Positions 53,227 through 61,950 of a stretch of DNA of 64,000 nucleotides are shown in pieces; the first letter of the stretch is position 1, and each line of letters opens with the position of its first letter. Under the pieces are notes generated by a model that did not search any database, was not told the DNA's origin, and saw nothing but the letters and a program-made list of their open reading frames with translations. A program made the position numbers and the translations under genes. The DNA comes from Blastocatellia bacterium (GTDB lineage Bacteria > Acidobacteriota > Blastocatellia > Pyrinomonadales > Pyrinomonadaceae): contig JAEUQK010000012.1 in assembly GCA_016789265.1 (NCBI GenBank), positions 1-64,000 on the forward strand, written 5' to 3'.

Positions 53227-54873
53227 TCATTTCTCGATCGTAAACTTACCTTTGTTCTCGACAACCTGGCCGCCGACCTTGTCCTTAGTTACGACGCGCA
53301 GTTCATAATCGCCATAGGGGATCCGATCGGTCGGCAGCAACCGAGCAAGCGTCAGACGCTGTCCCGAGTCACTCAGACCGGACCAGTCTTCAGGCTGACG
53401 GAAAACTTCTTTGCCGTCTTTCATAAGTACGTATTCGACATCTACGGCCGGTCGGAGGGTCGTTTGATCGATGCCGGCATTGTAAACCTGCATGTAAACG
53501 CCTACTTCCTGGCCCTGTTTGAATCGTCCTGAAAGATTTGGAATGACCTTAGCGTTGCCGATCACAAATGCGGCACCGATATCATTCTCGGTGGTGGTGC
53601 GAAGTTTCGAAGCGATGATCAGAGTCGAGGTCGAGAGCTTCTTCTCATCATATTTCGGAACCGTAAATCCTTGGCTGACGACGCCCTTATTTCCGGTGCC
53701 GACGTCACGTACGACCACATCGACCTTGTAAGTTCCCGGCGTCAACGCTATGGCTTTTTGATAGACGCTCTTGCGATCACGGAGTTCGACGAGTTCTTCG
53801 GTCGTTGCGCTCGTCGTAACTGAATCTTCAAAGATACCCGAACGCTTTCCTGAAACCGCGGTTATGCGGCCGAAAATATTCATCCGCGCTTGTTTCAAGC
53901 CGCCGCTTTCCTCGAACTGTAGTTCGCGATTATCTGCCTGAACCGTAAATGTGGCTATGACGCGGTCGTCCGATTGACGGAAGAAATCTACACGTAGATC
54001 GAAAGGCAGCGGGTTGTTATCCAACACGCCCGAGTCGCCGCCAGCGATGCCCGCGAGGTCACTGAACTTGACCTGCGGCGGACGCTGCAGTGCCGTGATG
54101 ATCTCGAGACGGCGGAACGGCATATCCTGCTCACGCATGAACGTCGAATTGTTGTTGTTCAGGCCGGAGATACGGTCGCCTTTGTCGGAAAGCCCGAGGC
54201 TCTCTGCGGTGGTAAGTCCCGCGCCGGGAACCATCAACAATGCGTCTTTTTCGTTCGCGTTACGTGCGATGCGGTACTCGCCGGTTCCCGTCGGGTCAAC
54301 GAACTCGATCTCGATACCATCGCCCACGTTGTCCAGATGGCGATAAAACCAGATCTCGAACGGATATGTGGTCGTGGAACCGCCGCCTTCGTAGCTGGGG
54401 CGGTCGTATGCGCCGCCGGCCGGATGAGATTCGATCGAATCGGGTTTGCCCCAGGCGATGTAAATGCGTCCTCGATCCGTCTTCCATCCCGGAATACCGG
54501 ATGTGAATTTCTCATTAGCGTACGCGATCCGTTCGTAATATTCCTCGCGATATTCGTTTTCTTCTGTGTCCGGGTTCGGGTCACGGCGACGCCAAAAGTT
54601 CTCGATGAAGTTCTCGCGTTCTTCGTCAGTTTGAAGTGCAAGGAAAGCGCGCTTTTCTTCTTTGGTGATGATGTAGTCAACGTCCGTACTGAGCCATCTT
54701 TTGTAGGCTTCTTTCAGCTCGGGTTTTACATTCCGCGCCTTTGTGGTTACGTCCTCGGCAGGTTTCCCTTTGTCCTTGTCCTTTCCCGGCGGTTGAGCAA
54801 AAAGCGAGCCTGCCGCAAGCGTCAGCGATGCAGCCGAAAACAAAACCGACCTAAGAACTACTTTCATCGACAT
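53227..54873 (-). CDS. GWxTD domain-containing secreted protein
   Basis: The 548-residue product has a signal peptide (SVLFSAASLTLAAGSLFAQ) and the GWxTD module: WLSTDVDYIITKEEKRAFLALQTDEERENFIENFWRRRDP, then GWKTDRGRIYIAWGKPDSIE. This family is common in Acidobacteriota, often repeated in the genome, and its function is unknown. Residues ~240-548 form beta-rich domains similar to bacterial Ig-like folds. Start ATG 54873 is ten bases from AAGGAG. Confidence 0.88.
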   Translation of the reverse strand: MSMKVVLRSVLFSAASLTLAAGSLFAQPPGKDKDKGKPAEDVTTKARNVKPELKEAYKRWLSTDVDYIITKEEKRAFLALQTDEERENFIENFWRRRDPNPDTEENEYREEYYERIAYANEKFTSGIPGWKTDRGRIYIAWGKPDSIESHPAGGAYDRPSYEGGGSTTTYPFEIWFYRHLDNVGDGIEIEFVDPTGTGEYRIARNANEKDALLMVPGAGLTTAESLGLSDKGDRISGLNNNNSTFMREQDMPFRRLEIITALQRPPQVKFSDLAGIAGGDSGVLDNNPLPFDLRVDFFRQSDDRVIATFTVQADNRELQFEESGGLKQARMNIFGRITAVSGKRSGIFEDSVTTSATTEELVELRDRKSVYQKAIALTPGTYKVDVVVRDVGTGNKGVVSQGFTVPKYDEKKLSTSTLIIASKLRTTTENDIGAAFVIGNAKVIPNLSGRFKQGQEVGVYMQVYNAGIDQTTLRPAVDVEYVLMKDGKEVFRQPEDWSGLSDSGQRLTLARLLPTDRIPYGDYELRVVTKDKVGGQVVENKGKFTIEK

Positions 54874-55061
54874 AAATCAAATGCTCCTTCGATCACATGA
54901 CTGAAGCTAAATTGCGAGCCAACAGTCAAATTCGTTGTTAAAAATCTAACGAAACATCGAACCAGTGATTTTAAACGGATATTCCTGCATATTCAAGATG
55001 CAAAATGTCTTGTTTCGGGTTGTATCGGCAAGCGCAAAGGTGGCAAAAGTCCTTTTGCGGT

Positions 55062-56117
55062 CTATGTTTCCGAGGGTTTTTGCCTCTGTTTGCCAAAGAA
55101 CCACGCGATAAAGATGGAGAATATGTAAAGAACCATCATCGGTAGGGCAAAAAGCATCATGTTAGGGATGTCGCCTGTCGGGGAAACGAACGCCGCAACT
55201 ATTAGTATCAGAACGATCGCGATCTTCCGGCTTCTTACAAGAAATCCCGCAGAGATCAGCCCGATACGTGCAAGAACGTAAGTGATCGCAGGCATCTGAA
55301 ATATCAGGCCCATCGCAAGCATGATGATAGTGATCAGGTCGAAATAGTCGGTTGCCCGCAACAAAGGACGGAATTCTTCGGCCAGGCCAAGCAAATACTT
55401 AACAGCTGGCGGAAAGAGAATGTAATATGCGAAAGCGGCACCGCCGACAAACGACACGGACGACAACAATACGAATGGCGTGACATATGCTTTTTCGTGG
55501 GCATAAAGTGCCGGCGAAATAAAGCCCCACACCTGCAGCAAAAGCAAAGGAACCGAAACAGCGATCGCGGAATAAAGCGCAACCGTAACATATAGTGTGA
55601 AGCTTTCTTGAGCGGTCGTGACGATCAACCTCTCGTTGACGCTGACCGCTGAATCGGCATTCGAGAGATCGATCGGCAGTTTTACTCCCTTGGGAACGAT
55701 CGCGTTTACAGTAATGATGGGTTCGTCCGTATAAAGATTCAGCTTGTTTTCATTATCGGCCGCAGCAATAGCGTCAACGCTCGATCCAGCTTGTACGACC
55801 GCCGTTCCGAACTTTGTAGGCTTGTCGAAAACATATCGACCTTTATCACCAGCTTTCAAGGTGCGAAGTGAATTAACTTGTGACGCGCCATCGATCCCGA
55901 CTATCGGGACTTCCTGTCGAGCTGCCTCATTCAACGCGGCAACGATCGGGATCGCAAGAAAGTTGTAAATGTATCCGGATAGAAACCAACATCCGATAAA
56001 CGCGACAATGATAATGACGACGGAATTTACGATACGCCGTCGAAGCTCGTCCAAATGTTCGAGAAACGACATCTGGTTGCCGCGGTGTTCGTCGAGCCTG
56101 GATCCAAGTTCCTTCAC
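55062..56117 (-). CDS. tatC: Sec-independent translocase TatC with a large periplasmic insert
   Basis: The 351-residue product has the TatC N-terminus MSFLEHLDELRRRI, later helices and the conserved YxxxFxxxFA-like and FRPLL segments. Typical TatC is about 240-260 residues. Here about 100 extra residues, from ~65 to ~165 (rich in Asp, Ala, Val), sit between helices 1 and 2, in the first periplasmic loop. GTG 56117 overlaps the tatA stop (GTGA), the likely start; ATG 56072 (MSFLEHL) is possible. TatC is the twin-arginine receptor; several Tat-signal proteins are encoded in the window. Confidence 0.9.
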   Translation of the reverse strand: MKELGSRLDEHRGNQMSFLEHLDELRRRIVNSVVIIIVAFIGCWFLSGYIYNFLAIPIVAALNEAARQEVPIVGIDGASQVNSLRTLKAGDKGRYVFDKPTKFGTAVVQAGSSVDAIAAADNENKLNLYTDEPIITVNAIVPKGVKLPIDLSNADSAVSVNERLIVTTAQESFTLYVTVALYSAIAVSVPLLLLQVWGFISPALYAHEKAYVTPFVLLSSVSFVGGAAFAYYILFPPAVKYLLGLAEEFRPLLRATDYFDLITIIMLAMGLIFQMPAITYVLARIGLISAGFLVRSRKIAIVLILIVAAFVSPTGDIPNMMLFALPMMVLYIFSIFIAWFFGKQRQKPSET

Positions 56118-56551
56118 AACCAATTTCTTTTGTCCGATAGAACGTCGGGTTCATCGCCCGTTGAGCCGGTTTCCGATACAGTGCCGTTTGACACGTTGCC
56201 GCTTTCGGCTTTCATAGCCTCGAATTGTTCTTGGTCGATCTGCTTGATCGCAGGGGTTTCGATCTCTGGTGATACGGCCGTTTCGCCAAGGATACGGTTT
56301 TCTCGGGCGACAGGCTTCACTGCTTCTTCTTCGATCAGATCGAGATCTAATGCCTTTCGTTCTTCTTCCAGATCGACTTCGCGCTCCCACGTTTCCTTAA
56401 ATTCGTTGGCAGTGCTGCGAAACTCTGCCATCATCTTGCCTATCTTTCTCGCGATCTCAGGCAAACGGCGCGGCCCGAGGAATATAAGCGCAACTATGCC
56501 GATGAGCAACAGCTCCGATGTTCCAAGGGATTCGAATATAAAAAGAAACAC
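56114..56551 (-). CDS. Twin-arginine translocase subunit TatA/TatB
   Basis: The 145-residue product has the short N-terminal helix (SELLLIGIVALIFLGPRRLPEIARKIGKMMAEFRSTANEFKETW), a FLGPRRLPE hinge and an amphipathic helix. A long acidic tail follows. The tail length resembles TatB more than TatA. It starts with GTG one base after the selD stop. tatC follows with a four-base overlap. Confidence 0.88.
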   Translation of the reverse strand: MFLFIFESLGTSELLLIGIVALIFLGPRRLPEIARKIGKMMAEFRSTANEFKETWEREVDLEEERKALDLDLIEEEAVKPVARENRILGETAVSPEIETPAIKQIDQEQFEAMKAESGNVSNGTVSETGSTGDEPDVLSDKRNWL

Positions 56552-56552
56552 T

Positions 56553-57575
56553 TTAATTGACTTCTATCAGAAATTCGCCCTTTTCATGGACGCGGCCGAT
56601 CACGACCGCATCCGGGACCAACTCGATGAACTTGCTGAGCGTGGCCTCCGGTAAGCTGATCAGCAAACCGCCGGCGGTTTGCGGATCGAACAAGGCGCTC
56701 TGCATTGATCTCCCGACACTCTCATCTATCTTAACCGTGTCGCCGACATAAACGCGATTGTTCTTGTCGCCGCGTGTGAGCATGCCCATCTCTATCAGTT
56801 CGATCACGTCGGGTAGAAGCGGCACCTTTGATGGATCAATGCGAAATGTCGCGTCGCTCGCCTTTGCCATTTCAAATGCGTGGCCGATGAGGCCAAAACC
56901 AGTGATGTCTGTACAGGAATGCGCACCGCATTCGACCATTGCCTTTGATGCCGACGCAGCCGAGGTCGTCATCGCTTTGATAGCCGCGGCTATTGTCGAT
57001 TTAGACGCGATCCCTTTCTTAACGGCCGTGTTGATGGCTCCCGTGCCAATCGGTTTGGTTAGGATCAGAACATCGCCAGGCTTTGCACCACCGTTGGTTA
57101 TCACCTTGTCGGGGTGAATTACGCCGGTCACGGCATAGCCGAACTTCATCTCCTTGTCATCGACCGAGTGTCCGCCGATCACGACCACACCCGCGGCGAT
57201 CATTGCTTTTTGACCTCCGGCGAGTATCGAACCGAGTACGTCCCAATCTCCCTTCTGCGGATAGCAGACAATGGAAAGTGCCGATATCGGCTTTCCTCCC
57301 ATGGCATAGACGTCGTTGAGAGAATTTATCGCCGCAACTTGGCCGTAAACTTCCGGATCATCGGCAACCGGCGTAAAGAAATCGACCGTTTGGACCAGCG
57401 CAAGGTCTTCGGAAAGGCGAAAAACACCCGCGTCGTCGGCTGTATCGAAACCTACGATCACATTTTCGCTTGATTGACGCGGAAGTTTGCTCAAGACTTG
57501 AGCAAGGTCGCCCGGAGCGAGTTTAGCCACTCAACCCGCACAATCGACCATTTCCGTTAAACGCTTCTGAGTCAA
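56553..57575 (-). CDS. selD: Selenide, water dikinase, selenocysteine-containing (in-frame TGA)
   Basis: The recognised part from GTG 57530 lacks the N-terminal catalytic loop. Upstream, TTG 57575 lies nine bases after GGAGG and opens a frame encoding LTEMVDCAG-TGA-VAKLAPGDLAQ. This is the SelD N-terminus, and the TGA (57533-57531, residue 15) is at the catalytic Cys/Sec position, followed by conserved Lys. A hairpin with apical GTC starts 27 bases after the TGA. With the tRNA-Sec gene in the window, the TGA is read as selenocysteine. Full length 340 residues; ATP-binding motifs (TADDAGV, TVDFFTPV, GGKPISAL) follow. SelD makes selenophosphate. It lies between parB and tatA. Confidence 0.88.
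57489..57503 (-). promoter_or_regulatory. SECIS-like hairpin downstream of the selD TGA
   Basis: GCTCAA pairs with TTGAGC around GTC. The apical G is 34 bases after the TGA, inside the range known for bacterial SECIS elements, which carry G and U in the loop. It would bind SelB and direct selenocysteine insertion. Confidence 0.65.
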
Positions 57576-57579
57576 CGGT

Positions 57580-58449
57580 TTACACCTCCTTTGTGTTTAT
57601 CAAACGCTGGTAGATACGATCGAGATCTTCGGCTGTATAATACTCGATCTCGATGCGGCCACCCTTTCCGGCGGCCTTCGACGATATTCTTACATTTGTT
57701 CCAAGCGCACGCATCAGCTTTGTTTCAGCATGTCGGATATTAGGGTCTTTGGGTGCATTAACTGTAGTCTTTGCAACAGTTGCGTTCGGCGAACTCTTTG
57801 ATTTCACCATTCGTTCCGTTTCGCGTACGCTCAAACCCTTTGAGATCACAGCGCGTGCGATCTGTCGCTGGACCGATACGTCCTCGGAGAGAAGTAAAGC
57901 CCTTCCGTGTCCCGCGGACAGTTTTGATTCCTCAAGAAGTTCGAGAATATCGACCGGTAGTTTCAACAGACGCAGGGAGGTCGCGATCAAAGAGCGTTCC
58001 TTACCGACGCGCTGAGACAGTTCGTCCTGTGTAAGTCCAATGGTATCAATAAGTTTGCGGTACGCACGAGCTTCTTCAACAGGGTTTAGTTCTTGACGCT
58101 GGATGTTTTCGATCAGGGCGATCTCGAGCAGTTTATCGTCTGCGATCTCCTTGACCGTGACGGGAAGACGTCTCAAACCGGCACGTTGGGCTGCGCGCCA
58201 ACGCCTCTCTCCGGCAACTATCTGGTACTTTTTACCTTTCTGACGAACAACCACCGGTTGTACGATCCCGTTGACCCTTATCGACTGCGCAAGTTCGTCG
58301 ATCGCCGAATCGAGAAAGCGACTGCGCGGCTGTTGCGGATTTGGTTCAACAAGATCGATGTCGACCTCGTTTGCGGAAACATGATCTTTTTCCGCAGGGG
58401 CATCTCCCAATAAGGCGCTCAAACCCCGTCCGAGTGGTTGTCTAGCCAT
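57580..58449 (-). CDS. parB: Chromosome-partitioning protein ParB
   Basis: The 289-residue product has the ParB/Srx domain with NPQQPRSRF and the CTP-binding GERRWRAAQRAG motif. A central helix-turn-helix (LTQDELSQRVGKERSLIATSLRLLKLP) and a C-terminal dimer domain follow. ParB is a CTP-dependent clamp loaded at parS. Two parS-like repeats are in the parA-mnmG gap. Its ATG overlaps the parA stop by eight bases, and selD starts four bases after it. Confidence 0.95.
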   Translation of the reverse strand: MARQPLGRGLSALLGDAPAEKDHVSANEVDIDLVEPNPQQPRSRFLDSAIDELAQSIRVNGIVQPVVVRQKGKKYQIVAGERRWRAAQRAGLRRLPVTVKEIADDKLLEIALIENIQRQELNPVEEARAYRKLIDTIGLTQDELSQRVGKERSLIATSLRLLKLPVDILELLEESKLSAGHGRALLLSEDVSVQRQIARAVISKGLSVRETERMVKSKSSPNATVAKTTVNAPKDPNIRHAETKLMRALGTNVRISSKAAGKGGRIEIEYYTAEDLDRIYQRLINTKEV

Positions 58450-59203
58450 GGCTTAAGATCTCCTTTGCAAGTTCGATATAGCTTTCGGCGCCGCGTGACC
58501 GAATATCATATGAAATTATTGGCTTTCCAAAGCTCGGAGCCTCCGCAAGACGGACATTCCGCGGTATCACTGTTTTTAGCACTTGCGGACCGTAAAAATC
58601 CCGAAGGTCTTTGGCCACGGCGGTAGAAAGGTTCGTTCGCTCGTCATACATGGTCAAAAGTAGTCCTTCAATAGTCAGGTTGGGATTAAGTTCGCGTTTG
58701 AGGCGCGCCAGGGTCTCAAAGAGTTCGGTTACTCCTTCAAGAGCGAAATACTCGCATTGTATGGGCACCAAAAGGGAATCAGCTGCTGTTAGACCGTTAA
58801 CGGTCAGAATTCCAAGGCTTGGCGGACAGTCAACAATAATATAATGAAAATAGTCTCTAATAGGGTCAAGAAGACGTTTTAGTACGTTTGCTCTATCTGG
58901 ATCATCTGCAAGTTCGATCTCGATCCCTGCAAGGTTTTTATCCGACGGCAACACCCACATTGTCGGCATTTCTGTCGGCAGAACGATGTCTTTGACCTCG
59001 GCCTTTCCAGTAAGTGCGTCGTAGAGCGTCTTCCTCTGACCCAACCGGTCGATTCCCGATCCTGATGTTGCGTTCCCTTGAGGATCTGCATCGACTAAGA
59101 GTACCTTCTTTACTTCTGTCGCCAGTCCTGCGGAAAGATTGATAGCTGTCGTCGTTTTCCCAACGCCGCCTTTTTGGTTGGCTACTGCGATTATTTTGCC
59201 CAT
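58442..59203 (-). CDS. parA: Chromosome-partitioning ATPase ParA (Soj)
   Basis: The 253-residue product is a ParA/MinD-family ATPase with deviant Walker A KGGVGKTTT at residues 10-18, LLVDADPQGNATSG (switch I) and VDCPPSLGILTVNGL (Walker B). It has no N-terminal HTH, so it is the chromosomal Soj type. It moves ParB-bound origins over the nucleoid. The 173-base gap to mnmG holds parS-like repeats. Confidence 0.96.
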   Translation of the reverse strand: MGKIIAVANQKGGVGKTTTAINLSAGLATEVKKVLLVDADPQGNATSGSGIDRLGQRKTLYDALTGKAEVKDIVLPTEMPTMWVLPSDKNLAGIEIELADDPDRANVLKRLLDPIRDYFHYIIVDCPPSLGILTVNGLTAADSLLVPIQCEYFALEGVTELFETLARLKRELNPNLTIEGLLLTMYDERTNLSTAVAKDLRDFYGPQVLKTVIPRNVRLAEAPSFGKPIISYDIRSRGAESYIELAKEILSHG

Positions 59204-59267
59204 TCTGTTCTGCTGAAACGAATGGATAAATTAACACACCTATGCACAGGTTGGTAAACCGGGGTAT

Positions 59268-59283
59268 TGTGGAACGTACCACT
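59268..59283. promoter_or_regulatory. parS-like repeat, copy 1
   Basis: TGTGGAACGTACCACT is the first of two near-identical 16-base sites (15 of 16) in the 173-base parA-mnmG gap. GTGGAAC and GTACCAC flank a central C-G step. Compared with the canonical parS GTTCCAC-GTGGAAC, the half-sites appear swapped. Binding by ParB or another regulator is inference. Confidence 0.55.
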
Positions 59284-59346
59284 TTTCATGCCGAAATGTA
59301 CGAAATTTTTATGTTATTAGCCGCTGATATGTCTTTTAAGTGAAGA

Positions 59347-59370
59347 AATTGTGGAACGTACCACAATTTG
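59347..59370. promoter_or_regulatory. parS-like repeat, copy 2, with extended palindrome
   Basis: TGTGGAACGTACCACA sits at 59350-59365, and the arms extend outward: AATTGTGG and CCACAATT match around AACGTA. It overlaps the end of mnmG upstream region, 12-30 bases from the mnmG stop codon on the minus strand. Confidence 0.55.
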
Positions 59371-59376
59371 TAGTGG

Positions 59377-61266
59377 TCAACTAAGGTTATTATCCTGAGG
59401 CTTGTAGGCGGTAAGGTGAACCAGAACGGTAGAGATCGCCGCAGGTGTCAAGCCCGAGATCTTTTTTACCTGGGCAAAATTTCTGGGCCTTGCTCGTTCG
59501 AGCCTTTCAACCATCTCATTCGACAGACCATTGATCGTGCCAAAGCTAAAACCGTCAGGAACTCGAAGTGAATCGTGATGATTGACTCGTTCGTTTGCAA
59601 CCTTTTGTTTTTCGACGTATCCGGAATAGAGAGAGTCCGCGAGTGCCGTTTCCAATTCCGACGTACGGACACTTTTGCGAACTTCCTCCGGCAGTAATCG
59701 AACGATTAAGTCCGATGATACTTCCGGCCGCATCGAAAGCTGGGAAAGGGTAAAGGAATCACCAAGGTCGGTATTCAACAGCTGAGCGACACTTGCGTAT
59801 TCGACTGACGAACGCCTGAATTTCGTAGAATCGAGTAGGTTCCGAAGCCGAGCGATCCGGTCCCTCTTTTCGTTGAATCTCTCCCAGTCCCGATCACCAA
59901 CCAAGCCGAGCTCTCTGCCTAAGGGGCTGAGCCTTCGATCTGCGTTGTCGTGCCGCAACAAAAGTCGGGCTTCTGCTCGCGATGTGAAAAGCCGATACGG
60001 CTCGTCCACGCCATGCCGTATCAGATCATCAGCTAAAACTCCGATATAGGCCTGATCGCGTTCCAACACAAATGGCTTCCGGCCTTGGATTGACAACGCT
60101 GCATTTATGCCAGCCAGCAATCCTTGGCAGGCCGCTTCCTCATATCCGGTTGTTCCGTTTATCTGGCCCGCAAGGAAAAGGCCCGACATCTGAGACGACT
60201 CCATTGTCGGGCGAAGTTTGCGCGGATCTACGAAATCGTACTCGATCGCGTATCCAGGTCGGATCAAACTGACATTCTCAAACCCCGGAACCATCCTAAG
60301 AAGTTCCTGCTGAAGCTGAGATGGAAGTGATGTCGAGAAACCGTTGAGATAAACTTCGTTGGTATTATGGCCTTCAGGTTCGAGAAAGAGCTGATGTCGG
60401 TCCTTGTCAGCAAATTTTACGACCTTGTCTTCGATCGAGGGACAATATCGCGGGCCGATTCCCTGGATCTTTCCCGAATAAAGCGGCGATTGATGGAGGT
60501 TCTCGCGAATCGCCCGGTGTACCCGATCGCTCGTATAGCCGATATAGCATTGTATCTGCGGTTGCTCGATCTTCTCAGTCGAAAACGAGAACGGAACGGG
60601 CTTTTCATCAGGCGCCTGCGGCTCGAAAGCGTCCCAGTCTATCGTCCTGCCGTCAAGCCTCGGCGGTGTCCCGGTTTTTAGTCTGCCAACTGTAAACCCA
60701 TGATTCTTAAGGGCTTGGGCTAATTCGATAGAGGCCGGCTCTCCCGCGCGGCCAGCCGAGAATGTTTGCCTACCGGTATGTATGGTCCCGTTGAGGAATG
60801 TACCTGTTGCCACGACGACTGATTTTGCACCAAATCGCCGGGTATCCTGCATTGCGACGCCGATAACACTATTGTTATCAACAATTAGATCGACAACGAC
60901 GCCCTGCCGAAGATGCAGATTCGGAGTTTCCTCTAAGACTCTTCGCATCTCGGTCCGATAGAGGCTCCTATCGGCTTGCGCCCGAGGTGACTGGACCGCC
61001 GGGCCACGCGATCGATTCAAGAGGCGAAACTGTATGCCGGTCCTGTCGATGACGCGTCCCATTATGCCGCCGAGAGCATCGATCTCTCTCACAACGTGTC
61101 CTTTTGCGATCCCGCCAACGGCCGGATTGCAGGACATCTGTCCGATCAGATCGAGATTGATCGTAACGAGGCAGGTCTCAGCCCCGAGCCGCGCAGCTGC
61201 TGAAGCAGCCTCACAGCCGGCGTGTCCCGCACCGATTACGATCACATCAAAACTCTCGTCGAACAT
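59377..61266 (-). CDS. mnmG: tRNA uridine-5-carboxymethylaminomethyl modification enzyme MnmG
   Basis: The 629-residue product has the FAD motif VIGAGHAGCEAASAAARLGAETC, the conserved NPAVGGIAKGHVVREIDALGG and SRGPAVQSPRAQADR segments, the G-P-R-Y-C-P-S-I-E-D motif, and a C-terminal helical domain (PRNFAQVKKISGLTPAAISTVLVHL). It modifies U34 of several tRNAs with MnmE. rsmG, commonly next to mnmG, is absent between mnmG and parA. Confidence 0.97.
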   Translation of the reverse strand: MFDESFDVIVIGAGHAGCEAASAAARLGAETCLVTINLDLIGQMSCNPAVGGIAKGHVVREIDALGGIMGRVIDRTGIQFRLLNRSRGPAVQSPRAQADRSLYRTEMRRVLEETPNLHLRQGVVVDLIVDNNSVIGVAMQDTRRFGAKSVVVATGTFLNGTIHTGRQTFSAGRAGEPASIELAQALKNHGFTVGRLKTGTPPRLDGRTIDWDAFEPQAPDEKPVPFSFSTEKIEQPQIQCYIGYTSDRVHRAIRENLHQSPLYSGKIQGIGPRYCPSIEDKVVKFADKDRHQLFLEPEGHNTNEVYLNGFSTSLPSQLQQELLRMVPGFENVSLIRPGYAIEYDFVDPRKLRPTMESSQMSGLFLAGQINGTTGYEEAACQGLLAGINAALSIQGRKPFVLERDQAYIGVLADDLIRHGVDEPYRLFTSRAEARLLLRHDNADRRLSPLGRELGLVGDRDWERFNEKRDRIARLRNLLDSTKFRRSSVEYASVAQLLNTDLGDSFTLSQLSMRPEVSSDLIVRLLPEEVRKSVRTSELETALADSLYSGYVEKQKVANERVNHHDSLRVPDGFSFGTINGLSNEMVERLERARPRNFAQVKKISGLTPAAISTVLVHLTAYKPQDNNLS

Positions 61267-61323
61267 AAGACCCGATCCGTTCGATAACGGAAATCTTTGA
61301 TTCTAAGCGAACTAGGCCTCAAT

Positions 61324-61653
61324 TCAAAGCAATTTCTGACAAAAAACCGGCGATGCCCGGAAGCACCGCCGTTTTTGCCTATGAATGCCGTCGCGCATGT
61401 TAGTTTCGCGCTTCTCCCGCAGCGAGATCTTCGCTTCGGAATCGGTCATGCTCCTCAGGCGGTTTACTAAACCGTCCCTTTCTTCCGATTTGTCATACCG
61501 GATGTCAAAATTCTCATACGTCGGCTGTTCATTGCCTTCGCCGCTCTTTGCCGCCTGGCTCGTGGTATTCGGAACCAAACTCCATATCATTCCGGTTATT
61601 ACAAGCGACACTAAAATCGCCAGAAACAACCTGGATCTCAATCTGATCTGCAT
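61324..61653 (-). CDS. Small signal-peptide protein, probable truncated remnant
   Basis: ATG 61653 has AGGAGG four bases upstream and starts a signal peptide (RSRLFLAILVSLVITGMIWSLVP). About 60 further residues include YENFDIRYDKSEERDGLVNRLRSMTDSEAKI. The frame then crosses a terminator hairpin (61348-61371) and stops beyond it, so the last 15-20 residues look non-native. It may be the 5' remnant of a longer secreted protein, or a real short gene with a late frameshift. Function unknown. Confidence 0.5.
   Translation of the reverse strand: MQIRLRSRLFLAILVSLVITGMIWSLVPNTTSQAAKSGEGNEQPTYENFDIRYDKSEERDGLVNRLRSMTDSEAKISLREKRETNMRDGIHRQKRRCFRASPVFCQKLL
61348..61371. terminator. Bidirectional terminator downstream of the 61.6-kb gene
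   Basis: CGGCGATGC pairs with GCACCGCCG (one G-T) around CCGGAA and is flanked by AAAAAA on one side and TTTTT on the other. It lies inside the open frame of the preceding entry. Confidence 0.75.
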
Positions 61654-61950
61654 ACGTCCTCCTGTTTGCAATAAATGTCCAAAGGTTAAAGACAAAAACA
61701 GGCCGAAGGACCGCAATTCGAGGCTCCGGGGAGGGGAAATGCGAGCCTCCTACAGTAACCGGCGGTATTAAATAAGTGATGAAACGGACCTACGTCAGAT
61801 GTCGGCGGGGCCGTTCGATAAAGAAATTTGTTGAGAATTCAAGAGGAATGTAACAGAGAATCGATCGAAATACATCAAAGATCTCCACAGATACCGCAGC
61901 TGAAATCGTGTAAGTCGGTCGAACTCGATCGGTACCTCTTGACCTGAGGA

